64,000 nucleotides of DNA from Mycteria americana. Its lineage: Eukaryota; Chordata; Aves; Ciconiiformes; Ciconiidae. The DNA lies in contig NC_134366.1 in NCBI RefSeq assembly GCF_035582795.1, forward strand, positions 136,548,756 to 136,612,755, given 5' to 3'. Below the pieces are notes generated by a model that made no database searches, was not told where the DNA came from, and saw only the letters and a list, made by a program, of their open reading frames with translations. Each line of letters begins with the position of its first letter. Position 1 is the stretch's first letter. Positions 1 through 13,400 of the stretch are shown here, in pieces. The position numbers were made by a program, and so were the translations under genes.

Positions 1-1639
1 GTGCCAATCTCTATGAGTTTGGCTTCAGTTTGCACATTGCCTAGTCCAGTATGAGTCCTACCTGCTAGAAGTTCGTATGTTCTGTGAAACTCAGTGAAAC
101 TGCTAACTCAGAGAAACTGTGATTAACACTGATCATATTTACTATGGAAACAGCACCTAAGTCACATTGAAATGCTTAGTTTTGCACTATGCCTAATGAT
201 CACTTTGGGTTTTTTCTTGCTTTTTTCTTTCACACCAACATTTCTGCAAATCTTTTCATGCCTTTGGTGCTTGGGCCAACGTAATAGAAAAACTTCCCTA
301 GGAAATGTTGTACCTTTCTCTTATCTCTGAAATACTGGCATGATGTCTAAGGAAAAAACACCTGTGAGTCACAGATGGGACCCTCCACAGGGCACTATCT
401 ACCTACAATTCCTAGTGTTTCATACCATTGGAAAAGCAAACTCTGTTCATAGGGAAAAACCTTATCAAATGTTGTAGCACTAAAAGCACCCAGAAGTGGC
501 AATATAAGCAACAATCCTAATTTCAGTATCTCCAAGCGAATTTCAGTGTTCTGAATAGCTGCCTCATGGAAGGGAGAAGGCTGGTTGCTTCACACAGCTC
601 TGCTCCTTTCTCTCATTACATCATTTAAATGCCGGACATGTTCTTGTCATGGCTTTTTCTCTCTCTGATTCCAAAGAAAGAAACTGGGGCTTCTGATCAG
701 GATGGAGAAGCAGAGAGAAAAAACCATTCCTATAGCAAAGAGAGTCCTGTCAAATCACATTTTAAAAGAAACAGTATTTTAGGGTATACCTATACTGCAT
801 TTGTTGCAGTTTGGGCAGAGAGAACTGTATTCACTGTATGGGTCCTGGGGACCTGATAGCTCTTGTGGCACAGAAATCAGTGGGACTAAATGCCCCAGTG
901 TTTGCTGAGTTCCTCAGAAAGGCTTTACAGTCTGCACGGAGCTCGCTCTTTTATGCCACGGGGAGCATCCAGGCGAGCTAGTTTAAATCTAGCTAGGATG
1001 TATCTGCGTGTACTGCAGTCAGCTCAGCTGCAGAGTAACTGCAGTGTAGTGTCCCCTCCCATGCAAAACAAGTGACTCTATGTTGTTAACTTTTCATAAG
1101 CTTGCAGACCTCACAGGTAGTCCAAAATTATCCTGCCTCATGGAAAGAAGTCAACAGCCATCTGCACCACAGTGAATGCCACTCAGCATGATACAGGTCC
1201 CAGCTGGGAGCAAGTCCTCTTCTCAATATCATCTGAGACTTTCCCTCTTCCCTTAACAAAACCCAGAGAAGCCATCAAAAAATATTCTGAAATTTCTGTA
1301 GCTTTATATCCAGATAAAGGTTCTTTTGTGCTCTCTGTGCAGAACAGCTTGCAGTATCTGGGGGTACATCCCTTTGGGGGTAGGTGTCTCCACATGTGCA
1401 GCCACTTTTGGCTGCAGCCCACAGGGACAAACTCTGCTGTGGTTCCTCACACCATCCTGCAGGACCAGTATTGAGAGAGACTCTCCCAAGGGTAAAAGGA
1501 AAAAGGAGGTCCAGCTGGGGTCATACCTTCTATCTGTGCCACCTTGGACTCAGAGCTGCAGAAAAGGAAAGCTTTTCTCCATGCCTTAGGGAGATCAGAA
1601 CAAGGTAGGGATTCCTCTCCATCCAGCATGAGTCAGAGG
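1..1639. other. Intergenic, nothing recognisable
   Basis: AT-moderate vertebrate DNA with no recognisable repeat. Several short overlapping frames at 1172-1629 occur on both strands in the same interval, which is typical of chance rather than coding sequence. Confidence 0.6.
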
Positions 1640-2035
1640 GCAATTCAGGTTGGACAGGTCATCCTGCTTAAAGCATGCTCAGCTATGAGATCAGATGATG
1701 TTGCTCAAAGCTTTATCCAGACAGATCCTGTAAACATCCAAGTGAGGAGGTGGCACATCCTCTCTGTGCACCCTCTTCCATTGCTTCACTCATGGTGAAA
1801 CGGTTTTTCCTTGCATGTGCTTGGATACAACCCTCCTTGTTTCAGTTTCGGTCCGTTGTCTCTTGTCTTTCCACACATACTGTTGTAAAAGCCTGGCTCC
1901 ATCTTCTTGATAACCTCCTCATTGGTACTGGCAGGCTGTTGTTAGGTCCTCCCGAAGCCGTCTCCTCTCAAGGCTGAATACGCCCAGTCCCCTCAGCCTC
2001 TCTTCACAATGACCAATGGCATGTACACACCTAAC
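1640..2035 (-). mobile_element. Old, diverged CR1 fragment, minus strand
   Basis: The antisense CR1 order is recognisable despite decay: GATGTTGCTCAAAGCTTTAT (near 1697), GGTGGCACATCCTCTCTGTG, GTGAAACGGTTTTTCCTTGC, TTGTTTCAGTTTCGGTCCGT (1838-1857), GCCTGGCTCCATCTTCTTGA and CCCAGTCCCCTCAGCCTCTC. Each phrase matches a familiar piece of CR1 in the right order and spacing. The boundaries are approximate. The frames overlapping it on either strand are not host genes. Confidence 0.75.
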
Positions 2036-5000
2036 ATGTCGCTAATGCAAAATGAAGGATAATGATTCAGCCCTCCCCAGCGTGCTCTCTTTGTGGCCAG
2101 CTAGGAACGTGCCCACAGCAGTTCCCACCAGTTAGCTGATGGGTAGAGTCCATTAACCTCCAAGCTACTCAATTTTGTTTGTCTGACCAATGAATGCAAA
2201 TCAATTTTTATTTTCTCTCCCTGTCTTCTTTTACTCTTTTCTGCATTGCCTTTCAGTTTGAGGCCTACCGCCTCCTTCCTTTCTCTGTTTTTCCCAGTTG
2301 CCCAAACCTTTTCTTTACCCTTCCTCTCTCATTCTCCATCCTGAAACTCTGGCATTCCTGTGGTAATTCCCATGGTAATTGTCAGCATCCCCTTACCCCA
2401 ACACACAGTTTGAATCTAATCCAGTTCAGTGTTAGTCCTGGTGGATCTGGGACCACTTACCAGTTTAATTTTGACAAATAGCTAGAGTTAGGAGGCTCCC
2501 TTCTTGTTTGGCTGATGGCCATCTCCATCGGAAACACAATTATTAGGAATAACAAGATATCACAAACTAAGTGTATGTATTCCTAATATAGGTTGTATTT
2601 TTAAGATAGATTCAGTACAAGGACACTAAGGATGGACTCATATTGAGATTAAGGCACCTGAATTTAGGTGTTTACAAGTGTACCACTGACCTAAACTCCC
2701 ATTACAAAAAATTGAGATGTAGTTAAGATTGTGAGCTGCCGCCCTACAGTCGGTCCACTCAACAACCCCACAGGCTCCACTGACTGTAATGGCATCTGAG
2801 ACACAAAGCTTTTACGTAGACACCTACATTTATGTATTTTAATCTCAAATCAAACCCTACCTGGAGGGTTCAAAAACAGCTTTACATAACTTACAAACTT
2901 CATTTCCTACCACAGACAGAGGAAAGAAGGACAAATGTCAAGCAATTACCCTAAGGTTTGTGCCAGCTCAGGGTCTCCCAGTGGGTTGCTCTGAACGCCA
3001 AACCCTGCTGCCTTACGATGCTAAGTACAGCAGCTCAACTCCATTTTAATATACTACTCACAGCTCCCACACACTTTGCATTTTGCCATAGGGCAACTGA
3101 GGCACAGGGATGCCAGACCCTCCAGACCGCCCCAGCAGGCCAGGCTCCCCTCTCCCGAGGGCTCACCAGTGAACGCAGACCCTGCCTGGGAGGTCAGCCC
3201 CCACCTGGAGCAGTGGGTGGGGGATCCCTTCCACCAGCAGGTGCCAAGGAGAAGTTGGCCAACAAATGGAGGGAGAAGAGAGCTCCCGGGTGAAGGGGTC
3301 TGGCTGATGCAGTTGGCTGGGGCACTATACCAAGGGGGAAAGGATGGATCCCCTCCAGTAGTCACTGTGTTGTCTTTTTTTGTTTTCTTGTTTGTTTGGA
3401 TCCAGGACAATTCAGGTCCAGATGAGACCAGGTTCAGAGCCAGTGGACTGCAGCAGTTTCCAGTTAAACAGAAACCGTTCAAAGTTAATAAACAAGTCTC
3501 TGCAAATGGGAAGAGAGAGATGCATGCATTAAAGCTGCATTAAGAGAGGGAAGAGAAAACAAATAATTGTCTCTGTCTGCCCCAAGCTTCACTTTAACTA
3601 ACTGAAGCCTATTTGAAAAGTAATGCTGTGGGTCCCCAGTGCAGAGGTGGAAGGGGCGGGAAGGTTACATGGAGAGAAGAAGAAATCACTTTATTTCTAC
3701 CACGATGCAGTAAGATATAAATACAATCAAAAGGGGTTAATCTAATCCTTTTGTGAAGCACTGAGTCAGAGAACAAGACAAAAACAAATCTGTGATCTGG
3801 AACTTCCTGAGCACCCACTCAGGGTGGATTAATGAGGAGTACACGGCTGTGAAATTACGTGCCCTCTGAGTCAGGAAAATGGTCCTAGTGGTGCATGACC
3901 TTGAAATGAGGGGAAGCAAACTTCACCTGATCCACAATTATAAAGACCTAAAAGGAGGGGGACTAAGGAGGATGGAGAACACATTAAGAGCCAGGAAAAT
4001 GTTTCTGAATATGAAACCAACAAAATACTAAACAAACCCAAGGCTTGAAAGATGAATTAAATGTAGCATAAAAAAAAATCCAGAGGCTTTAAAGGATACT
4101 GGCATTAGTGTTTGAGCATTATAAGGAAAGCTTGTCCTCTTTATTTACATGAAGTGGATATTTTGTTGCTGTTGTTATGGACTTAGCGATGTTTGTCTGC
4201 CTTCAATTTTCTCTTTGCAATGAAAAATTGTTGTGAGATGATTTCTAGTCTTAGCTGCTTTACATGACAGTATTATCAAGGATTCATCAAGAGGCCATCT
4301 GTCGAATTTATGAAAAAAAATGCAAAAACAAAACAGATGAAAAGGAAAGAGCAAGACAGAGACTGGTCCAGGGGACGATAGATGTGGCAGCATGTGCCTC
4401 AGTGTGAAAATTACAACATTTAAATACTGTAGAATAAATTACTGTGCCGAAAAATTAGTGATGCTCTCCCACTTTAGATTCTCCCCTTATGATGAGAACA
4501 TAATGAAATAGATCACAGACCAAATCATTTTTTCCTGTGGCTATTATTATATTCTAATGAAAAATTAAAATGGGGTAAAGATATAAAACCTGTAAGGGAA
4601 TCAAATAAGCTAAGCCACTGAGTCATTTCTTAGGTACCCCCAAAATGTACAGCTGGTGTGGAAACAATAAATTCATATCTTTTTGTGCATGTAATCAACC
4701 AATCTCCCTCTGTTTTTCATATCTTCTTGCATCTTTATAGCCCGTATGTGTATACTCACATACACGCCTGTGACACGGGAAAGATAATGGAAGGGCAGAA
4801 AGAATGATCTGTCCTCATTACAAGCTGGTTATATTGCATATCAAAGTAGAGTCAAATGTAAACATCTATTCCCAACCAATATATATTATATATACAATTA
4901 ACTGAGTATCTACTGTTTTCTAACTAGGCTGAGACCTATGTTTACATACGGTGTATGAGAAATATATTTGAATCAAATGTGCTTATTGAAATCAAGCAGT

Positions 5001-7089
5001 TTGGATTTAATTGGAATCTAAGAGACGAAATCCAGTTTGTATTGTATTTTAAAATGGAAATACTACAAAGTCTGGACTTTCCTAGCCTCTCCCTTCATCT
5101 GGCCTCCATCGGGAATGCACTTGAACTTCTGTGCAAATTTGTGACAAGCTAACAGGGAAAATATCCCACCGATTGTTGTGCAAATTTGAAGATTTTCAAC
5201 AGCCTTTCCTCACAAGCAATTTGCCTTTCTCTTTTACTGATTATGTTTAAAGTTATGGAAAACCAGCCACCAGGCTATCCCTATGAAAGTGCAAAAAATC
5301 AGAGTATGACATGCCATATATTTCTGAACATAATGAAAAATCTGAGTTCTTTGTGTCCTTATTCTTAACAAGGAGAAAAACTAAGAGAAAGAAAGGCTGA
5401 TATTGCTTTTATACCACAATTAGAAAGACATTCACAATAGTTAACTCTGACTATCTCCAACAAAACCTCCCACAAAAGTAAATGGCCTACCAGTGATGAC
5501 CTATCCAGTGATGACTTTCTGCACTTGAGAAAAAGAGCAGGTGAAACTGCCCCTAAGCTTCATTAAAGACCTTCCTAAACTATTCTGATTTATATGGCAG
5601 ATAACCAAACTCTGCGCTAATTTCCACCAGTTCCAATTTTTAAACTAACAAGTAAAGAAAGGCTACATCTGGCAGTCCACCAAACAGCCCTCAAGTACAC
5701 GGTCCTTCAGTTTAGATGATGAGCATACTTGGTTCATGGAGAAGGCAACATCCCGAAATCTTCAGCTGTTTTGAAAAAAACCAAAATAACCATTAATTTT
5801 AACTTAATTGAATTGGGATGATCATCTTGATGCATCAGTAATTAAATGACAGCAAACATCATAAAAGCAAACTGTGCATATATCTTAATGGCACAGAGTA
5901 AAGCAAAACTACTTACAAGGTCTAAACTCTATGTCCTTCCAAAACTACAAAACGGTTTATGGCTAAAGACCATTATATCATTCACTGTAGTCTAGGGAGA
6001 CTGCACTGGGGAGTCTATAGGTTTAGTCCTGAAAATATATGCTTACTTATTTAACTTTACTCATGAGAGTGAGCCCACAAATTTCTGTTGTACTTGACCC
6101 AACTGTAAGGGCAAGCATATACAAATCCCTCTGAAAGATGGGCCATAAAATTTACATTCTGGAAACTTTTTTAAATACAATTATGCAAATATTACTACAA
6201 CGATATTATGCTTTAAGGATCAATTCTTTAATTATATAAGCATCAATATTCACTTGACAATTGTGATGTAATTACAAGCAAAAGAAGAGGTAGTTATGCT
6301 TGGGGGGGGGCTAATTAAAAGTCTTCCGTGAAGTATTTTCTTTTGAATCTACTCAAATATCTGAATATTAAATGAAGTCAGGAGAATGATTCTCGGACAA
6401 AAATATTGTACGAGTCTGCAGAATTTGGTTTCTGATTTAAAATAAGATCGGTATGTGAATACCAGACCTGGTACCCTTTACATAGAAGGAGCCATCATGT
6501 AAATGCAGTGAATCCATAACTTCTCAGTGATCAGTAATCTTGCTTGTGAAAATTAACAGAGAATAAACCCACAGCAATCAAGTATACTCTATTAATGTCT
6601 GTGATATGACCAAGCATTTAGATAACAATTGTACCATAGTAAATGGGAAACAAAAATACTTGTTGACAGTGATTTTTGATCCTCACTTCACTGCACCTCT
6701 AGGAACAGTTCAGAAGCAGAACATGGCATCAGCAAGCCAGCAGTGTCCTTTGTGATTGGTTTTTAAGAATCCAGGTGCCTTGTTTAGAGAGCTGGCCATT
6801 TCTTCTTCTCTGCATTTTCCCAAATCCCAGAAAAAAAATTAAAGCCTCTACCTGAATCTATGCTAGGACCAGCTCACCCTGAAACAGAGGAAGACTCCTT
6901 TGAGTTTCAAGGGAGTGGCATTTTTCACACGGGTGCAGAGCTCCGCACCCAACAGCTGTACAGCCTGACTCCTGCTATCGCTGGGTCATTTAAGTGCTTT
7001 ACCTATGCCAAACCATTATCACTGTACTGTTTAACAAAAAACAGCAGTCACAAACAATAATAATCAGCAACAACAATAATTGTCATACA
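2036..7089. other. Intergenic, no gene seen
   Basis: Contains a locally GC-richer patch at about 3080-3350 that produces frames on both strands (3054-3543) but no splice-bounded exon or known domain. Also a 7-bp inverted repeat GTATGTG/CACATAC (4744-4763), an AT microsatellite near 4878-4894 and a G9 run (6302-6310). Confidence 0.6.
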
Positions 7090-7520
7090 AGCATTGGTGG
7101 TCCAGCTTCATCAGGAGCAGTGAATTCTTTGTAACCCCAATTAATTTACTGCGGTCAGAGGCAGTTGTTTCGCTGGCAGCACATTTACTGCGGGAGCTGG
7201 CTCTGTTTGAGCCTCTGGCCCCGTCTGTGAGAAATCAAGAGCCCTTGTGCCAGTCTTCACCTGTCCCACATTGCTGGGGGCCCCGAGAGAAGAATTATGC
7301 CGGGACAGGGCTGTGTGGGAGAACACACAAACACATTCCATTAAATTAGTTACTCAAGTGTGTAACACTGCCGCGCACGGGAGTCAATTACTCTGATAGC
7401 GCGGCTCTGCCCCACTCCCTATAACCATATGACTGAAGATCCATTGTATAATAATAGCCTGCAATAAGGTGTCAAGAAAGGACATTAGGGGTCTCTGAAG
7501 CAATGAGCATTAACTGGGTG
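7090..7520. promoter_or_regulatory. Candidate conserved non-coding element (part 1)
   Basis: The stretch has a balanced base composition, no simple repeats, no recognisable transposon and clustered factor-like motifs, for example CCATTAAATTAGTTACTCAA (7338-7357), GAGTCAATTACTC (7381-7393, an imperfect palindrome), GCGGTCAGAGGC and CCATTGTATAATAATAG. This texture is typical of conserved developmental enhancers in gene deserts, but conservation cannot be shown from one sequence. The overlapping frames at 7080-7349 and 7141-7341 are not convincing genes. Confidence 0.35.
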
Positions 7521-7899
7521 CAATATTTTCCTAGGTCCATTTTATTGGGATAATCCTTGAACTATTCAAATACATGAACTCCCATATGAAACGGATATCT
7601 CTCCATCTGCACAGGCTTGGGTACTGATGAACAGGCTGGAAATATATGGGAAGCTGCCTTATTTTAAATAACTGTTCCATAAAATAAATAGTAAGCACAC
7701 AGCTCAGCATTTCAAGAGCCGTAAAATAAATCGTCATCAAAAAAGCTTATTTTATGAACCCATAAATCTCCTGAAAATAAACGTTTTCTTCATCTTCCTG
7801 TGTTTTAATAAAAAATTCCTTTTTTTACTCACTCAATTACAATATCACTATCAGTTCAAATTACAGGTCAAAGATATGGGGCTTAATGTATGTACAGCC

Positions 7900-8490
7900 A
7901 GTTCTTTTCTCCTAATAACCTGTCATTCCCAGGATTTGAATGTCAGAACAGAGCCTGCCGCGGTAATGCTACCCGGCAGCACAGTGATGAAAACTTTGGA
8001 CAAATCATGAAGAACATTCCAGATCCAAATCATCAGAAGGTTACTGGGGAGAGCCTTTCATCCCGCTTTGACCCCTTGATCTGACAAGTGACACCTACAA
8101 AATGAACAGCTCTCCAGCTTAAATTGTTTAACTGTAGCCTGATCAGTTTTATTATCTTGCTAATCCGGATATCAGCCGTTTCATCAGAATGGAAGATATG
8201 CATATCATGAATTATTTTGACACCAAGACCTTTTAATTTTTGCCAGCAATATTTCACTACACCAATCAGGGCCTGCAGTCAGTGATGCTGCTCGCCTCCT
8301 GGGATGTCAGAGGACAGTGCACTCCTGACAGCACCAAATCATCTGGGAGCTGTAACGAGCTATTGCTGCAATTATTATTATCTCCTGTAGTCATGCATTT
8401 CATTACAGCGCAGGCAGACAGAGGTTTCAGTTTCGGGCCAGTCTTATTTAGGAATCTCTGCCATTTTATGGGCTGTAGGGCTCTGTAGTG
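7900..8490. promoter_or_regulatory. Candidate conserved non-coding element (part 2)
   Basis: A second repeat-free block with dense homeodomain/POU-like motifs: GATATGCATATCATGAATTA (8195-8214), TTGTTTAACTG, ATTATCTTGCTAATCC, CTGACAAGTGACA, and CAATTATTATTATCTCC (8369-8385). It follows part 1 by about 380 bp. No splice-bounded coding exon is seen. Assigned on texture only. Confidence 0.38.
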
Positions 8491-10307
8491 TAATTTCTTT
8501 TCTCCTCAGTAGACAAGGATAGGTGAATTTCTAATAAAAACAAAACACTAGCTAGGTACTGTAGAAAGAGGGAGCACAATACAGTACATTAACCAGCAGT
8601 GAAACAGCTTAAATGGCCCACTTGTAGTTTATGAAAGCAGTGGTTAATCAGCAATATGGTTTGCTGCAGAGAGAAATAAAGAGCAGTTTATCTTTAAATA
8701 CATATATATTATCCTTTTTCCAAACTACCCACTGCTAAACTTTTTTGTAGGCTAACACTAAATCCTGAAGGGACAGGTCTATGGTTGTTACTGAATTTTT
8801 TCTGCCACTTCATAAAAGTAAACTAAAATAGTTAAGAAAAGATGAAGAAAAGTGCCTGTTTTGTTTGCTTAAGCAGCTCAGGGGCCATCACTGCAAAGCC
8901 TGGGTATGCAAACAAGCATGTTGGAGAGAAAGGGGAGAGGAGCACTCTCAGCTAAAAATCAGTACTGATAAACATTCGAAGATGGATATTCACAGGTAGA
9001 ATACGCAACAAGCCCTTCCCGGAGGAAGCACCAACAATCACCATTTCACCTCTTTCCTACATCCAAGGTTAAATGGTGGCCCCAAAGAGGTTGTCCTGCC
9101 AGCCGTGTGTGGAATGTCCTTTGGAGGGTATTGCCAGCTTTCACAAGCGTTAGAAAAGAAAAGAAGGTAACAAAATGCACAAAGATGTACATTGATGCAA
9201 AGGCAACGTTTTGCAAAATACCCACCACTTCCTCCCTGTTCTCCATCTCTCCTTGACATTCACTTTTACTATCACCAATGTCCATGTGCTTAACATGTAC
9301 ATCAAACCATGTTTTCATCCTTAGCCTTCTTTTGCTACACTCAGTTGATTTCAGGGTCTTTTCCACTCTCTTTCTCTTCAGGACTTCCTTTCTCCCTCGG
9401 TTCCCTTTCTCCTTTTCAAACCTGCTCCCCTTTTTCTCAACATTTAAGCTACAAATGACTTCATCTCATAATACAAAAAGAAGCACCAGCAAATACAGGG
9501 ATAGAATTCGGCAGTTTCTATTCTCCAATGTTTGTAGTAATCCTGTGCAATACTAACAAATAGTAAAAAACAAACAGGAAAGTTTCTACTAAGAGTGGGG
9601 GGGAAAACACAAGCATCTGACTATCTGTGTACACATAATAAAACACAGGAAAGTCAACCACACATACAGAGAGTCTAAAATTAAGCTACTACTGATATAA
9701 CAACAAATTGCTGCTATATAAAAAAAAAAAGAAAGCATTTGAGGAGACTAATTTAAATGTAAACAATGAAAGAACCCCTTCACGCCACCTTTCCCCATGA
9801 AAACTACATGACGTCTTCTTCCGTGCTGAGGTATTTAATTATGCACTTTCTGCAGTCAGCAATCCTCTCCACATGTATAGCTTTTTGACAGCAAGACAGA
9901 CAAAGTTCTGAATATTAAACTTAAAGTAACATATTCTGCCTCATCACTTGTGTAAAGACAGCTGATATTGCCTGAGAGTTTGGCACCAGAGGCCAAGCAC
10001 CATATTTTCAACCACCCACACACAAACCCTTTCAATACAATCACTAGCAACTTGACTGTGAAATTTCCAGACATTGATGGCTAGCAAAGGCTAATAGCAA
10101 TGCTCCTGTGATGGACTCCTGTCATGAAAAAGCAGTTCTTCAGCTTTTTGATCCCATCTGTGTGATGCGAAGAGAGCAGGAAGACTTTGCCTCAGCAAAG
10201 ATAGGATAGTGTGTCCAAAAAGGAGCAGAGCAGCACACCAGGGTCTGTAGTGTTGTGTTTATTTACAGATGCCATTCAGTTTTACATAACTCCCTTGTTA
10301 GTTAAGG

Positions 10308-10415
10308 GTTGCTGATCCTGCAGACTCTTACACATGTGAGCAGTTCCATCAAAGTCACTGGGACGTGCATGAATTAAGATTCCTCTTTTAAGTAAGGCTT
10401 AGCAGGATCAAGGCT
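10308..10415. repeat. Old sauropsid interspersed repeat motif
   Basis: GCTGATCCTGCAGACTCTTA, ACATGTGAGCAGTTCCATCA, AAGTCACTGGGACGTGCATG and AGCAGGATCAAGGCTGGTCC echo a palindromic motif that is very common in bird, turtle and crocodile DNA (CCCATTGAAGTCAATGGG flanked by GATCCTGCA...GCAGGATC). Here the outer arms GATCCTGCA and AGCAGGATC are both visible. I cannot name the family with certainty; the palindromic layout suggests a non-autonomous DNA-type element. Confidence 0.45.
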
Positions 10416-13400
10416 GGTCCTCATGGCTGTTGAAATCTTCGATTGCGATTGACTTGAAGGAGAAGCTAAATCCACTCAGCACTAAACAAACTGGAAGATA
10501 TTTTCTCATGTCTCATGAACCATTTCAGTCTCTCTTTGGCTAGTAAGACAGTCGTTCAAAGCTCCAAGGGGCTGACTCTGCTGATCAGTGCTCGTGGTGT
10601 GCAGCTATGGAGTAGGAGAGCTGGATCACATCCCCAGGCTGGTTAATGCTGGTTAACACAGAATAGCATCAGTTTAAGGCACTGATATGAAGACACTGCA
10701 GGTTGTATTATTGCCTGAGGATCATGGTGGTCCCTGCTCTGAAAGAGGTGATACATGGGTGACTTGGAGCTAAAGTCTCAATGTTGTGGGTCAAGATCGG
10801 TAACCCCTGGCTAGGAGCTTAAAATGGCAAGTATCCTCCCCCTCCTCCTGTCTTCGATTACAATTTCCACTGCAGACTTCAGGAAACAGCTTATTAAAGT
10901 CACTGCACTTTGCAGGTCCTTTAATACATGAGCTTTACATTGACTGTGGCTATCACAAGGAACAGGTGAAGACATTTTGCATAAAAACAAAGCAAGACAG
11001 CTCAGCTCAAAACCAGGCTGGAATTTTCTGGACATTCACAAATTTTCTGAGCTCCCATGGAAGGTGTCGCTCACGGGAGGAAAACCCCTGCCAGGTCCTT
11101 CATGGCTACCTGCTCCACAAGCCCTCTTGGGCCAGCAAAGATGACAGGAGGCCAAGTGACACCATTCTGGAGTTGTTCTGCTGAGGATCACAAGACGTGC
11201 CTGGTGTACGGACTGGGTCCTGCTGTACATCGAATGCAAGCTCCATGTTTTTCTCTGCCACAGCTAAGGACCGGTGAGCAGCTGGCCTGAGGCCAGGGGC
11301 GTGCTGGCTGTGCCAGGCTGCTCCTGTTTGAGGATGGGTGGGAAGGCACAAAATTTTCTACAAATTATTGTAAAATCCTAATGTAAAAGAAAATTGTATG
11401 CTTTAAAAAAAGAAGAATTACTAATTAATTAGAAAAGTTTAAAAGGGAACTCAGGCACTTGACCTCCCCCACTCTCACCCTACAACCTACCGCTGCCTTC
11501 AATGCCCCTTATTTTATTTATTTTATAACTATTTTTATTCTCTTTGGGCCAAATGCTTGTTTTCCTAAGTGACTGTGAAATCCCTTTTGAAACTCAGCTG
11601 AAAACTACTATCACCTTCTTACTATGGATTTATCTAGGTAGACTTGAGGAAAAATCCCTTTAGCTCTTGAAAAGTTATAATTCTTTCATGTGTGTCAGTA
11701 AGGAATTAAAAATGCAATGCAGTAAGAAAAGAAACACTAAACTTGCCATTCTTCAGGTCAGTGAGAAGCTCTTCAAATGCATTCATGAGAAACATACAGG
11801 GTTACAGATTTCATACGGTGCCTTCTTTAAAATGCTTTTGAATTCTACATTATTGTGATTAAAAAATTCATAAGACAATATGCAATGATAATGTCAATGC
11901 AATAATATGCAATGATAATATCAAAACCACCTGTATTTCTAGTGTCTTTTGGTGTGTAAGTGATGTTGTTTTGTTTTACAGAGCACAAGAGTACCTGACT
12001 ATGAGCAAGTTACACAACAGACTATAATCAGTTAATTAGATCCCCATAACATTTCCAGACAATGAGTCCCAGAATTTTCACAATCATCGTGGGCCAAATT
12101 TAGCAACATCCACCGATGTGGAACAATGTTGTTAACTGATCTGACTCAGATCAGATTCCTTATGTTTTCCAGGGCTTTCAGCATATATTAGCATGTTGTT
12201 TAAATCCTGTAGTGGTTCTTATTTCTTGTTTACTACATATTATGTTGCTTTAGTAACACCTTAGCTTGTTTTATTTACCTGTAGAGATTTTGAGTCAAGC
12301 CCTTTGTATTACAGTCTAAAGAATGTCCTAGTTTATACATCAGAATTATAGGGTTTTTTCATGGCAGTACAACAGATTTGCACTAAAATAAACACAGAAT
12401 ACTTCATTAACATTAGCATGTGTACAGACTTAGCCTTTTCTTTTTTAAGAAATCAAGCATGACAGTTTCTTTACAATACTTCTTAAAACAGAGAACATGA
12501 CTTCCATCTGAATCCTGATGATTAGCTGCAGTGCAACGTTGCAGGCACAAAATACAGTGCGTCAGCATTTACCTTCTCAGCTTATAGGTGCATTTAGGCA
12601 TCTAAGTGATTCAACAATAATTAAGTGGAAAAACTGGAGGAATTTGTAAAAATCTGGCTCTCAGCAAGCTGTCAAAAGCCATACCCTTAAACTCAGGGTA
12701 GGAATTTAACAAGTCATAGCTCTCATGTTTGAGCTTAAGCCATTAATTCATTCTTCATTGTAACTCATGTAAAACCTTTTTCCTTCCCCCTTTGCCCTCC
12801 TGTAATGTGTTGTATCTTTTATTCTTACCATGCTAAAAGGATGCAGAGTGTAGAGCAGTTGTTATTTGTACACTGGTAACTTCATGTCCATGTAGGGAAT
12901 GTAATACAACCTGCTTAAATTCCAACTGCTTCTACCTTTGGTGAATTTAATATGGAGACTGTAAAATATTCTGCAGTTTATACCATATATAAAAGTAATA
13001 AAACAAATTTAGAGAAAGATTTCATAGCTCGTGTATCACACAGACATGAGCACTCATTTTAAAAGCAGAAGCAGAAATCTGCAATTCCAGTATGACCTAA
13101 TAAAGGTTGGACCAAAGTTTTCAAACGCAGTGCCTGGCGGCAGGCTCCCAAGCCCACCTTAGTCTTACAGCTTTCACCCAAAAATGGGGGTTAAGCCCTG
13201 CATGGAGGAGCCTTACACCATTTCAGTAGGCTCCTCCTGTTACCACGGAGAAGGAGCCAAGCGTTGCCAAAAATGATCTTGCTGGATCCTTGTTGTGCCA
13301 AGGTACGGGCCGGGAACGGAGCAGCTCCGCCGGCTGTGCTAGGAAGGAGATTGCTCTCAGCATCCAGGGAAGAACTGCAGGCTTTGGGGAGTCATTAAAC

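Noticed and set aside
3086..3112. CAACTGAGGCACAGGGATG as a MIR fragment
   Set aside because: The match is under 20 bp and the expected neighbouring MIR text is absent.
3054..3543. GC-rich patch with 142- and 155-codon frames on opposite strands
   Set aside because: Frames on both strands over the same interval reflect base composition; CpG is not especially enriched and no domain is visible.
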